Positions 51,215 through 62,126 of a stretch of DNA of 64,000 nucleotides are shown here, piece by piece. The notes under the pieces were generated by a model. The model searched no databases. It saw only the letters and a list, made by a program, of their open reading frames with translations, and had not been told where the DNA came from. The DNA is from Globisporangium splendens (Eukaryota > Oomycota > Peronosporomycetes > Pythiales > Pythiaceae), in assembly GCA_006386115.1 (NCBI GenBank), contig VFIW01000010.1, positions 186,001-250,000 on the forward strand. Direction: 5' to 3'. How positions within the stretch are numbered: the stretch's first letter is position 1; the number at the start of each line of letters is the position of its first letter. A program made the translations under genes and the position numbers.

Positions 51215-53779
51215 ATGCGCGAGGAGCGCGGACGGTTCGTGTCGTGGCGGCGCGTGGCGTCGGCGGCTGCGCAGCTCTGGCGCAGCGCGCTCGAGTTCTG
51301 CGTCGTGTGCATGCTCTCGCTGCAGGACATGGGCCACGAGCTGCTGCACGCGCTCTGGTCGCAGCGCTTCCGCGACGCGCGCTTCGCTTCGCCTCGAGCA
51401 CGGGACTTGTCTTCAGCCTCAGCATCTTCACCTATGCGCCGCTCCCGCAATGCGGCGATGGCGTTCCTGGAGAAGTTCCGCCACGGACCCGAGGACCAGA
51501 GCGAGTGGAACCTGTTCCTGTGGCGCGTGACGTTCCCGATGGTCACACTCGTGCTCTTCACGCTCTTCGCGGTGCTCGGCAAGATGGGCCACGCCGTGTA
51601 CTCGCTCGTCGTGTGCCCCGTGTGGTACTTTGCGAATTTCATCCTGGTCGTGTACCCGTTCGACGTCGTGTTCCGGTTCCCGGACTTCGAGCACCACTTG
51701 TCGCCGACGCGGCGGTGGAAGGCGCTCGCAGTCGTGAGCGCAGCAGTCAGCGGCATCGAGTGGTACGTGTCGTCGCCCAAGTCGCGGTTGTCCTGGGTCG
51801 TCGGGAACACGCTGTTTGGTATCATCGCGCTGGTCGCGATCCCGCTCTTCTTTACGACGCAGAGCCGCATTCCAAGAGAGCAGCCAGGCGCTCTCAATGA
51901 TCATCAGGCGCGAGACAGCGGCAGCGCCAATGACGAGGACAGAAACCAAGGCCACACCGCAGAGTCGCAACGCAGTAGGCACGACCAAGCGCCATCGGAA
52001 CCAGAGACTACTATCATGCTGTCACCGAGTGCGACGACACATGCGAGGCATCGTACGGCGACAACGACGGAGAGCAATGGCGATGATGCACAAGTGGTGG
52101 TGATCACGACGCACGCGCATGAGAAAGAGGAGTGTGAAGATGACGACATGGACGCGTCGTCTCTATCCCCTTCGGCTTCGCTGCTGCGTCCCCAAGCATC
52201 GAAAAGCCACCGCGGTGGCGCCTCTCGCCGCCAGCGTCACGCGACGCTCAGTCGACCGCGGCCAGCAAACACAAAGTCGAACCTGATCACGATCAGCGCT
52301 GTGTGCCTCGTGATCGTGTGGCTTGCGATGTTCACGTCGTACAACCTGGCGCGCAACGCGGACTCGGGGAAGGCGAGTCGGTACTGGTTCGTGCTGTACC
52401 TGTGCTCACCGATCCTGTGCATCGTGCTGTTTTGCACGCGGCAACAGCACACGAACTTCAGCTTTGACCACGTCGTGGTGTACGGCATGCTCATCGTGCA
52501 CCTGCCGATCTTTCTCGGTCATTTCTGCATTCGACTCTTCGCGATGGCCGAAGACTCGGGCGGGCACCACCACGGTAATTCGTGGATGAAACTCGGCATA
52601 TCGGTGCTCTATCTGCTGGTCATGCAGGGCTACTTCTTTGTGATCACGCACGTCGTGAACGCCATGGCCGAGCCGTTTGCGCACCCGTCGCTGCTGTACA
52701 TCGGACAGCTCTACTACTACCTGTTTTGGTACATCCTCGTTGGCTCGGACACGCCAATCGATGCGCTGTACTGGGGCATGCTGCTCGTCAACAACATCCA
52801 CATTGCGTTCCTCAACACGGGGATCTACACGGACGTCAAGCGCTCGTCGTCCGGGTGTGTCGCGATGCCGCTCAACATGAGTGTGGGCTCGTCCGTCGCC
52901 GTGTGCTTCCGCGCGAGCTCGTCGTCATTTTTACGCTCGGAGAAGATCGACAAAAACGCTCCGCGATCGGCTTCTTCACGTTCAGCACCAGTGGACGACG
53001 ATGAAATGCTGTATGCCAGTGAAAGTGATGGGTTCTTGTCCGATCAGGAGGCCATTTTACCAGTCCACATCACATCGAGACGCGTTCCCCACTCAACATC
53101 GTCAACGCAGCACCAGCAAGGGGACAGTTCTGCTGACCTTGAAGCCAATAATGGATCGGACACGAAGGCAAGCAATAAAAACAGCAAGAAACGATCTTCC
53201 TTTGACATCGCGTGTCCGCCTGCATCAGCGATTCGAGACCAATGCGCACAAATCGTCGCAAACTCGAAGAAATCGGGCGCCGGCAGAAAGAGCGGTGCTC
53301 GCCATCCCAACGTTGTGCTGTCGCAGTCGCATCGGGCGTCGACCGAGCACCTCAAGCCGCTGTATTTCCTCATGAAGCTCGCCGAGCAGGACAACATGGC
53401 GGACACGACGGCGCTGATCCTCGTGCCATCTCTGATCACGCTGCTCGCGGTCTTTGAGAAACCATCGGAAGGCATCGCGATCCTGTACGACCAGCGCAAC
53501 ATGTGGCTTCGGTGCATCTGCATGTTTATTGGCCGTCTGGGTGGCGCATACCTGGCGCGTGAGATCTTTGCGTACAAACTGAAGTCGAGACTGCGGACTG
53601 CGGGGAACACGACGGCGATCGGCACGATCGAAGGCATGTCGACGCGGCTGTGGATCCACCGACTCATGCTGCAGGACTTCCACCGCCAGTTTTGGTACCT
53701 GACGGTCGTGACCATTGTCGTCACGTTTGCGTGCTTTGACCGTGTGGATTTGCCGCTGCGCTTTGCGCTGCTGACGTAA
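51215..53779 (+). CDS. 854-residue multi-membrane orphan
   Basis: One intron-free frame; the first ATG is at 51215 (MREERGRFVSWRRVASAAAQ). There are two groups of membrane helices. The first four or five lie at about 95-210 (VTFPMVTLVLFTLFAVLG, VCPVWYFANFILVVYPF, LFGIIALVAIPLFF). A basic, Ser-rich loop follows to about 345. The next six are at about 350-530 (LITISAVCLVIVWLAMFT, YWFVLYLCSPILCIVLF, LGISVLYLLVMQGYFFV). A second long Ser-rich loop (about 560-705) precedes a conserved-looking end (TALILVPSLITLLAVFE, then LTVVTIVVTFACF). No transporter signature is recognised. Coding use matches neighbouring genes. Confidence 0.7.
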   Translation: MREERGRFVSWRRVASAAAQLWRSALEFCVVCMLSLQDMGHELLHALWSQRFRDARFASPRARDLSSASASSPMRRSRNAAMAFLEKFRHGPEDQSEWNLFLWRVTFPMVTLVLFTLFAVLGKMGHAVYSLVVCPVWYFANFILVVYPFDVVFRFPDFEHHLSPTRRWKALAVVSAAVSGIEWYVSSPKSRLSWVVGNTLFGIIALVAIPLFFTTQSRIPREQPGALNDHQARDSGSANDEDRNQGHTAESQRSRHDQAPSEPETTIMLSPSATTHARHRTATTTESNGDDAQVVVITTHAHEKEECEDDDMDASSLSPSASLLRPQASKSHRGGASRRQRHATLSRPRPANTKSNLITISAVCLVIVWLAMFTSYNLARNADSGKASRYWFVLYLCSPILCIVLFCTRQQHTNFSFDHVVVYGMLIVHLPIFLGHFCIRLFAMAEDSGGHHHGNSWMKLGISVLYLLVMQGYFFVITHVVNAMAEPFAHPSLLYIGQLYYYLFWYILVGSDTPIDALYWGMLLVNNIHIAFLNTGIYTDVKRSSSGCVAMPLNMSVGSSVAVCFRASSSSFLRSEKIDKNAPRSASSRSAPVDDDEMLYASESDGFLSDQEAILPVHITSRRVPHSTSSTQHQQGDSSADLEANNGSDTKASNKNSKKRSSFDIACPPASAIRDQCAQIVANSKKSGAGRKSGARHPNVVLSQSHRASTEHLKPLYFLMKLAEQDNMADTTALILVPSLITLLAVFEKPSEGIAILYDQRNMWLRCICMFIGRLGGAYLAREIFAYKLKSRLRTAGNTTAIGTIEGMSTRLWIHRLMLQDFHRQFWYLTVVTIVVTFACFDRVDLPLRFALLT

Positions 53780-53829
53780 AGAAGGACAAGACGAAAGTCA
53801 AGTACGAGGCTTTGTGCGCAGGTATCGTG

Positions 53830-53846
53830 TTATTATTATTATTATT
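53830..53846. repeat. (TTA)n microsatellite
   Basis: A short TTA run of about 17 bases lies in the 3' flank of the membrane orphan, 50 bases after its stop. Confidence 0.8.
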
Positions 53847-53951
53847 CGCTTTTATGCAAAATGCAAAATGAAAGCACAAAAAAATGAAGTCTAACGATGA
53901 AAATGCAATTGTGAAAGCGTAAAATCAAGCTGGCGAGGTCTAAGCGCTCCT

Positions 53952-56900
53952 TCATTCTTGTAGATTCTCGGCACCAGTCGCGACCATCTCGGCCATCTCG
54001 GTGATGACTTTGTCTCGGCGCACCCAGCGTCGTCGACGCACACATCGACCGACAAGTTTGTTGAGTTTCTTCTTGAGACGGCGGCGTTCCTTCACGGGCA
54101 GGTTCCGTGCTTCTTGGTCGCGCAAAAGTCCTTGAACTTCGTGCCATACTGCCACTGGTCTTGGCCGCCGAACGTGTTGTCCACGATCCAGTCCGTGAGA
54201 TCGAAAGTGGAGCTGCCATCGTTCATTTCGGCATTCGTAAGGTGCGGCGGATCCGTGATGAACAAGTGGCCAGGAAGCGACGAGCCCCAACCAGCGAACA
54301 CCTGGAACCGCTGGATCTCGTACACGACCTGGTCTTCCATCGGCAGCTCCTTGATGCGCTCCTCAAAGCTCTTGGCAGGCTCGTCGTCGGCATCTTTGTG
54401 AATGATGCCACCAAGCTTGTTGCCGATAGCATTCGCCATTCTGTTGACAGGCATGACCATCTCGCGCAATGGGTTGATGAAGCGGTCTTCGAGTACTTGC
54501 GTCGAGAACGCGAACCCAGTGTACGCGCGCTGGCAGTCAAACATTTGCGGAGATGCCGACTGACTTGCTTCCGGTACCAACTCAAACTGCGGCTTTTCCT
54601 CGGTGAGATCTGCCTGGAATGGCCTGTAACGGAGTTCTGGTGGCTCCCATTGCGCCTTCTCGGGGTTGAGCTTTCGCAAGTTCAGCTCTTGCAAGATGTG
54701 GTAGTACTCGGGCTTCATCTCGCGCTTGTATGCCTTGAATAAAAAGTCCCGACCGAGGCACAAGAGCATCGACAGGTAGATGATCAAGTAAAACTCGGGC
54801 AGTCCATAGATGTATGGGAACGCGACATCGGCCGCGAACGTTGGAAGGTATACGGAGATGACAAACGCCGCGAAAAACCAAAAGCTGAACGAGAACGCGA
54901 ACCCCGCGAGTGTGACGTAGTTCCAGGTCACGATATTCAGCGTGAGTTTTGCCCAGCCGACCATGATCAAACAGCAGTACGACAGCCCGCCACAGGCATC
55001 TCGCGAGAAGCTGTTGCCGTTTGAGTCCACATACCCAACAAGGAACGCCGGTACCAGTACGCACACCACTCCTTCATACAGCCCCTCGAGGATCCACTGC
55101 ACAAAGATTCGCAGACTGAACTGCTCGCCTTGAGCTCCGGCATAGTACAAGCCGGGGTACTTCTCCGCAATGTACGACAGGCATTCCTGTTCCAGGATAC
55201 CAACAATCGCGATCGGCAGCGACGTCCAGAACACGTTGTAGCCATTCACCCACATGTTGCTGAAGTAGAGCATCCCTGATCCACCGCTGATCGTCCCGAG
55301 CACAAACTCCGTGCAGTACAAAATAATGTTCTTGTACACGACGTAGAGAGCGAGCTTAGCCATGCGGCGATAGTTCCAGTGTCCATGCACGAGCAGCAAG
55401 CGCTTGAGAAAGCGGAACTGCGCGATCGCAAAATCGCTCGCATTCACAGCCTGCATCCCTTCATGACCGGAAATGCCGACTCCGATATGCGCTTTTTGGA
55501 TCATGCCGACATCGTTCGCGCTGTCTCCGATGGAAAGCGATCGACATCCCTGGATATTGGTCTTGTACAGACGAACGACCTGCGCCTTTTGCTTGGGGGA
55601 CACACGGCAACAGATCACAGCCGAACAGTGCTGGGATACCTCGAGAAAGAGATCACAAAGGGTGTGATGGCTGAACACCATCGTCAGACTCTTGCCGTCA
55701 ATGATAATCGCTTGGGATCTCGATGCCGACGCAATGCTTTCCTTCTTCAGCTTCCGGACCTCTTTGCACCGGAACAAAAGCATATCATAAAGCTTGGCTG
55801 CCGTCGGGAAGGTCTCAGTGTTGATAATCAGGCGCTCCATGTCGTTGTTGAGCAACTGACACGCAAAGCCAATGTTGATCGCTGTCTCTTCCTTGTCACC
55901 CGTGAGGATCCAGATCTTGATTCCCGCGCGCGACAGATCCGCGATGGTTGACGTCACATTGTCTTGCAAGCGGTCCTCGATGGCTGTCGCTCCCAGGAGC
56001 ATATCGTTCGAGATGCTGGTTGGTGATCTCGACAATCTGCGGGTCACATCGTTGCTGGTTCAAACGGGGGGAAATCACCGAGTCGGCTCCTTTTGTCAAC
56101 AGCAATACCTTCTTTTCCGGGTTACGTACGACCACAGACATGCGCTTGCGTGTGCTCGTAAAGTCAATCATCTCCAGCAGCTCAAACGTGAGTTCTTGCG
56201 ACTGACCAGGGATGCGAATGGACACGGAGCCGTTCTTTCTCGCTTTGAATGAATAGCCGAAGAAATTCGCGCCAGACACGAGTGCAAGCTCGTCGGGGGA
56301 GGATGCAGAGAACTGCGTGCCAAGTCCGTCTTCGCCTTGTTCCAATACAACCGAGTGGCAGACGGCCAAGTGGGTCAGAAAAGCTTCGATCCATGCAGCC
56401 TGAATAGGATTCAGACGTGGATCGCTATCACGAAGATACTCGTTAGCAGGATCGATGAATCGCACATTATCTTCCTTGGCATCCACGGGGGTATTGTCTG
56501 CGAGAATGCCACTGGCAGAGAGATCTTTTCCAAGACATCGCACAGCTTCTCGTCCGATCTCCGTGGTCCCACGGCCATAGGACACGCCATTGATCGACAT
56601 TTTCCGGAAATCCATCTCGTTCGCAGTTAGTGTGCCCGTTTTATCACTGAAGATATGCGTCACTTGGCCGAGATCATCGTTCAGGTCGGCATTTCGAACC
56701 AGTGCAGGCGTATCGGTCACTTCATCGTACATCTCCATGTCGCGGTTCAAGAAAAACGTTTGGTAGCTTTTCACGATCGCAATGGTGACGTACAACGTGA
56801 TCGGGACAAAAGATGCAATCAGGATCCAGTAGTACCCCATGTAAATGAACCAGCCTATGATATCGTTATGGAACGGAGCGCTGCCGCTCAGGTCACTCAA

Positions 56901-58148
56901 CATGAGATATGTGGCACGGTCGTAGTGTTATTCGCGACCCATGCCGAGCACATGACGGCTCCGAGGACGCAGAGTGCAATCAAAATCGCCATGAGAATGC
57001 CGATGCCACGGTTCACGATCGTGAGAATCTTGCTCACTTTTGTTGGCGTCTCCGAAGCTGACTGCATGATTTTCGTGTCGCTGCCTGTGTTCAGGACGAG
57101 ACCGTACACGTACGGTGTGTTGCGAATCACGCACCCACGCAGCGCAATGTTCTTGAGGTCAATTGGGATCGTGTGGCCCTGCTGCGGTTCCAATCGCCCC
57201 GAGAAATTGTTGACGTCGTGGTTTGGTCGCTCGCAGATCACTTTGCCGGGTAGATTACCCAAGAAGCGTGGATCCGATAGTTGTGAGAACGTACAGCTGA
57301 GAGCTTGGCTCACTTTCAAGTTCGTTTCACCATCGAGCGACTTGGTCTCAACAAAGCAAATCCCAGCCGGCGCATTTGGATCAGGCTCCGAAACAGCGAG
57401 AAGCAAAATGTCTGCTGGGATGGCTTCGTAGTTGGATACTTTGAGAAAGTCGCCGACTTTGACATCCCGCCAAATGGTTTCCCGAAAGCAAGTTGGCTCA
57501 TTTGGGTCAAACACTTGGGTCACACGCGCGTTCATCTTGTCGTCGGCTCGATGACGCGCGCTGTCTTCGATCGCAGCAAAGACGGCGTCGATCGACAGCA
57601 CAATGAGAAGCACGATCCACTGATACGGGATCCCCGAAGTCGACGAGATCGCTGGAATGATTTGACCGCCACCGACGAGCAAGAAGTAGAAATTAGCAAC
57701 CTAAGAACGAAAAATTCAACAAGTCAGTCTCGTAGTAAATCTCATTAGCTGGTGCAGGAAGTCCGTCAACTCACCTGCGAGAGACGTCCGTAGAAAACCG
57801 CGGGATGAAATTCAGTTTGGTGTACTTGGCGGTGGTCACCTTGTTGCCACAGAACCCAGCCAACTGGTTCTTAACCGCGTCATTCACGAAGACGACGCGT
57901 GAGTTTGCTTCAGAGAGCATAGCTCCGCCCGAGCCGCCCTGGTCAGCAATTGAGACAAGCGATCGGGTGGATCCTCCCATGCTGCTAAGCATTTCCGCGT
58001 TCGTGAGCTTGTGCGGCCCGCCCACCATCGCAGAAATGTCGCCATTTTCCAACGAGCGATATGTGACATCGGATTCAACCGAGATCTCGCTTTGGATGGA
58101 GTCACGTCGCACAAACGGAACCCCCGTGACAGGGAAGACGCCATCCAT
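53952..58148 (-). pseudogene. P4-ATPase (lipid flippase) with four coding lesions
   Basis: Two exons (58148-57775, 57700-53952) would encode a protein of about 1,350 residues. Family hallmarks are present: GDFLKVSNYEAIPAD, ETKSLDGETNLK, DKTGTLTANEMDF (phosphorylated Asp), ILTGDKEETAINIG, AIAQFRFLKRLLLVHG and a ten-helix plan. Four lesions break the frame: loss of one T in a run near 57805 (which would restore FFYGRLSQ); a one-base change near 56930; loss of about 60 residues with frameshift at about 56010, between QHLE and DMLLGATAIED; and a frameshift near 54110, after which a basic tail (KERRRLKKKLNKL) is readable. The hinge motif reads GDSAND instead of GDGAND. The ORFs between lesions remain long, so decay is recent or some lesions are sequence errors. 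Confidence 0.75.
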
Positions 58149-59128
58149 GGTCGTCGGAATGCGCGCGTTCAAGGGTTCCAGAGGCTCGTGAGAAACCTGT
58201 TGTCGTCTTTTTTGTCTGCGTTCTTCGTCGCCTTAATCCCGAAGAATGAGCTCCGAGTTGTTTGTTGATGTTGGAGAAGCTGGGAGACTCGGCGAGGCGT
58301 GGCTTCGTTTTCACGCGCAATCACATCCGCTGCCAAAAACAGCACAATCCGCGACCAAAAACAGCTCGCAAGCATGCTTGGGTCACTTTGTGCATGCGCT
58401 GGACCCACGTTCCCATGCGGCTAAATCGGAGATCGTTTCACGATATCCACGTTTCTATTTGCGGCGAACATTCCTGGGGTTTTCAATCTCGTAAGGACGC
58501 GTTGCGCAATGGATCCCTCGACGCCGATCCTCAATCTCCTTGTCATGTACACACTGCGGGCTTCTCTTTTCTTATGGAAAGTTATAATTAGCGAAATCCT
58601 CTCTTGTGAGTGCAGACAAGAGAAGCAACAAGTTGCAGGAGACGGGGACAAAACTGTAGCACGAGTCGTAAACATGCGCATTCACCACCGCATCCGAACG
58701 GAGAGCAATCACGTTCTCATTTCATTTCGAAATCCAAACGTACGATCTGCCTGTGCTGCATCCACAGACTCGATTAGCGAACATTTTTGCTGAATAGCAA
58801 CGTCTGGCGATTCCAAGTGGAATGCACAAACGATGCCGACCTGCATGGATCGACACATGTTCTTCTTGGTCTTGGACGAAAATTTGCGTTCGTATCTTCT
58901 TGTGTCTCTACAATACACAGCAGCGAACGCCCAAAGCCAACCAGGCAATACTCGAATCATACAAGAAGCAACATGTCAATGCTACCTTTGACGCAGGATA
59001 GACAGAAGGGTTCATGACACTTGATTCGACAGCAAATGGATCACCATGAGATTGACCTTTATACAACTATAGGCGTCATCAGAGAGACACTATCGACTCG
59101 GCGAGCGACCAAAGTTGGTCCATGCTTT
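58149..59128. other. about 1 kb without a gene
   Basis: Only short ORFs on both strands. Part is the 5' flank of the P4-ATPase; the right end is the 3' flank of the HINT gene. Confidence 0.5.
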
Positions 59129-59765
59129 TTAAAGCTTGCCCTGGATCTTGGCAAGCCACGCCAAGCCGTCCTCCTTCTCGATCATCTTTTGACCCGCAGG
59201 AAGCGGGAGGACGCCATCGTCCTTGAAACGAGGGATCACGTGGATATGCGCGTGGAACACCGCTTGGCCCGACGCAGCGCCATTGTTCTGGATGATGTTG
59301 ATGCCGTCCGCTCCAGTCGCCTTCGTTTCACACAAGAAAAACAAACAAACCATGACCACAAACGCATTCTACGCAGAGTAAAGCGCATCTAATCGCTCCT
59401 ATTTCAGACCTGTTGCACGGCCTTCGACAAGCGCGGCAGCTCCTTGAACAGATTCGCCGCAACCTCCGCGGGCATATCTACGCAAGCGTCATGTGCGCAC
59501 AGGGAGAGGCATGCAGGCATGCGGTCAGCAACGCGTCAATACCCACTATCGAAAAGCGCTCATGCATCATTTCTTTCTCCTTTTCACACTCACCGATGAC
59601 GGTCGCGTACTGCGCCTTGGGGATGAGCAGCGCGTGGCCGGGCACGAGTGGGAAGGCGTCGAGGATCGCGAGCACGTGCTCCGTCTCGAAGATCTTGAAG
59701 CTCGGGATGGCGCCGTCCAGGATCTTCTGGAAGATATTCTCCGGATCGTACGCGATCGCTGGCAT
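59129..59765 (-). CDS. HINT: histidine triad (HINT-type) nucleotide hydrolase
   Basis: Three exons (59765-59594, 59477-59410, 59320-59129) give 143 residues. It begins MPAIAYDPENIFQKILDGAI and continues with FETEHVLAILDAFPLVPGHALLIPK, INIIQNNGAASGQAVFHAHIHVIPR and a short C-terminal helix. The triad H-A-H-I-H-V-I is intact and the strand order is that of HIT/HINT proteins, which cleave nucleoside phosphoramidates or bind nucleotides. The long C-terminus after the triad (RFKDDGVLPLPAGQKM) is closer to the bacterial and protist HIT branch than to animal HINT1. The second donor (GTCTGA) is non-standard after GT but is the only one that keeps the frame. Confidence 0.88.
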
Positions 59766-60201
59766 CGTCGCCTGTCTTGGTGCTTGCGGGTAACTTGGAT
59801 TGTGTGCAAAGCGGCTCCTTGATTGAGGAGTCACCTCTATATAGTAACTATATTGCTTGTAGACCACATATTTGGTTTCAGTATGGAGAACACCCTTCGT
59901 AGTCTATATAAAGAGATACACCCAAGAGTGGTAGTCTCCCACAGCTTCAACTCTCATGCGAACATTCGTGCAACATGGAGGAGGTCGTGGCTGCTTCCTT
60001 TTCCGTGACTGCGCTGCTGTGCTCTCCACTAGCCTTCGACTTGGGCAAATATGCGCACGAGCAACTCTCACAATGACAAGAGGAGAGAAACTGTTTGGTC
60101 AATTCGATGGATGAACAGCGCTAAATTCGGTTCGATGCCGAACAAAACCAGCAAACGATCGAGCCTTTTGGTGCTGACGCTACGAATATTAACATCATCC
60201 T
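59766..60201. other. intergenic region 5' of the HINT gene
   Basis: No gene. An AT-rich dyad ATATAGT-A-ACTATAT lies at 59839-59853 and a TATAAA at about 59907. The right part is the 3' flank of the next gene on the same strand. Confidence 0.5.
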
Positions 60202-60924
60202 TTACATGCCCGCCCCGCAGATGAGCACGCTCTTACTCATGCGGTTTAGTGTCGCGCGTTGCAGGAAGTTCGCGACAATCGACGGAACGTGCGCGTATCC
60301 CTGGCACTCGCGCGCATCCAAACCCTCTGGTGGCACGGAGCGCGCGCTCTCGAGGTAGCTGTTCAAACAGGTCTCGTACTGTCGGAGCCCACTGTTATTG
60401 ACCACGACAGTGAGCGCTGCCGAATTGTTACCAACAGCGGCTGGTGTGGAACCCGCAGTGCCAGTTGACCAGAGCGCGCGTGCTTCGCGGGAGTGGAACT
60501 GGTGGCAGTACGCGCACGACGCGCGGGTGCCGTCCGCGTGCATCGTGCTCCATTCGTAGATGGCTGCATGGATGGTCTTGATGGTTTTCACGCCTTTGGA
60601 CGTCGAGTAGTTCGCGAGCGGCCGCGTCTTCTTGGCGTCCTTCTTGGCCACTTTCGCGCGCTTCGAGTCGGACAACTGCTGACTGTGCCACGGGTCCCGC
60701 TGTTTCATAACGACGTCGAACGAGAGGAAGTCGCAGTCGTCTTCACGCATGACGCCCGTCACGTTGACGCGCTCGATGCGGTTGAGGAACGCGAGGTCTT
60801 TGAGGATACGCTCGTGCTGCTTCTGGAGCTCACGCGGCGGCGGCTCTGCTCTCACGGCGCTGTCCACAGCGTCGCTGTACGTGCTCGAGCGGTCGCTCAG
60901 CGTGCCGCACGTGGCCACACTCAT
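60202..60924 (-). CDS. orphan, weakly PX-like, 240 residues
   Basis: A single exon from the Met before SVATCGTLSDRSS. The middle (about 50-135) reads RIERVNVTGVMREDDCDFLSFDV, then SKGVKTIKTIHAAIYEW and ASCAYCHQFHSREA. The order of strands, a basic patch and a helix followed by a short Cys pair is like the divergent PX domains found in many oomycete proteins. The proline-rich and RRY motifs of true PX are not found. The end (YETCLNSYLESARSV, then VPSIVANFLQRATL) is helical. Coding is likely; the domain call is weak. An in-frame Met at 60990 is possible. Confidence 0.5.
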   Translation of the reverse strand: MSVATCGTLSDRSSTYSDAVDSAVRAEPPPRELQKQHERILKDLAFLNRIERVNVTGVMREDDCDFLSFDVVMKQRDPWHSQQLSDSKRAKVAKKDAKKTRPLANYSTSKGVKTIKTIHAAIYEWSTMHADGTRASCAYCHQFHSREARALWSTGTAGSTPAAVGNNSAALTVVVNNSGLRQYETCLNSYLESARSVPPEGLDARECQGYAHVPSIVANFLQRATLNRMSKSVLICGAGM

Positions 60925-62126
60925 CGTCTGATGCGCGAATAGAGGAATGAGGGAATGGCTACTTGGCGTTCTTTGCTGTTGTGGGTGCAATGAGCGTCGA
61001 CAGAGTTGACGAGTTTTAACCGGATTTATACGTACTGAAGCATGCTTGCTGGTTTAAAGAGGTGTGGAGAAGTATACACTTGTGTGTTCCATCTATACGC
61101 ATGTGGTGTATACACCAGTTCGTCCAATGTACCCATTACTGCAAGCAACAGCAGCATGGCGCCATTGCCTTGCAGCGTCGTGGACTGTGGCCATTTTCTT
61201 CTCTCTGCACACGCATACAAGACGCACGAGTGCAGCGGTGCGCGCAGACTCCTATCCGCTAGTGCCAAACAACGGGGCGTCCACACATGCGCGAGCCGCT
61301 CGCTGCTGTCGTACTGGCAGCAAGATCTCCCATAGAAGAAGGTCTGTCGGACTGAATGTGCACGCACCCTTGGTGCCAGCGTGCCAAATGCAAGCACGAC
61401 TTTTTGATCGCCGTTGATTCCCTGCAACTTGCGCTGCACAAACTCAAAGCAGCAAGAGCGTTGCGGCCATCTGCATACTTGACGGGGCAAGCACTGTGTA
61501 CTCCGAGTGCATTAGCCGAGAGAGCGCATCGCTCGGTTGGATCCTTGAATGCGTTCGCCGAAGAGCTACGGTCACCGCGCATCACTCTCCAGGCATCGCC
61601 CAATATGGCGACGCTGCAATAAACACTCTCGTTCAAACTTAGAGGAATCAGGAAGTGAGAGGGGGGCAAAAAGATCTTGATGCCTGTGGCGCCCTCTCGC
61701 TCTTGTTCCTTCCTGATACAACTGGTGGAGAAGTGATGCCCCAGAAGAAAGAAAGGCCAGACTCACATACAAAGTGTTATCAGGTAGCTCTCTCCTCTGT
61801 GAAGAGGCAGGCTCTGTTCTTCCCGCAAGATACACGTTCCATCAACGAGAGCGAAGAGGAGATCGGCCGCTTGGATGCGGAAGGCGTCCTTCTGCCAGCT
61901 TCTCTTTGGATATTCTTTCGAAGAAAAAAAAAGTTAAAAATATCAGTAGAGAGCATGATATGGTGATGAGTGGCGACCGAGTCTGCTTCTTGGCGCCACG
62001 AGACTATGGGACTGAAGGAAGAAGCCCAAGATTCGAATGGAAAAGGATGGCACTTTGCGTTTGGCTGTGCCGCGCGCACTGAGCCTCGGAGTCTGGGGTG
62101 TCACCGACGCCATCTGAGAGCGCAGC
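60925..62126. other. intergenic stretch before the MATE gene
   Basis: Apart from the possible small Cys/His gene above, nothing is recognised. 61625-62126 should include the MATE promoter. Confidence 0.45.
61156..61622 (+). other. possible small Cys/His gene in two frames
   Basis: From ATG at 61156 an open frame reads MAPLPCSVVDCGHFLLSAHA, then YKTHEC, and stops at 61335. An overlapping frame from 61356 to 61622 reads CTHPWCQRAKCKHDFLIAVD, then a leucine-rich helix (LQLALHKLKAARAL). The two halves look like one protein broken by a frameshift. No intron of normal size joins them. It could be a decayed Cys/His protein gene or chance. Confidence 0.25.

Noticed and set aside
58169..58408. extra 5' exon for the P4-ATPase
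   Set aside because: The ORF has no membrane or actuator signal, and no splice pair keeps the frame.
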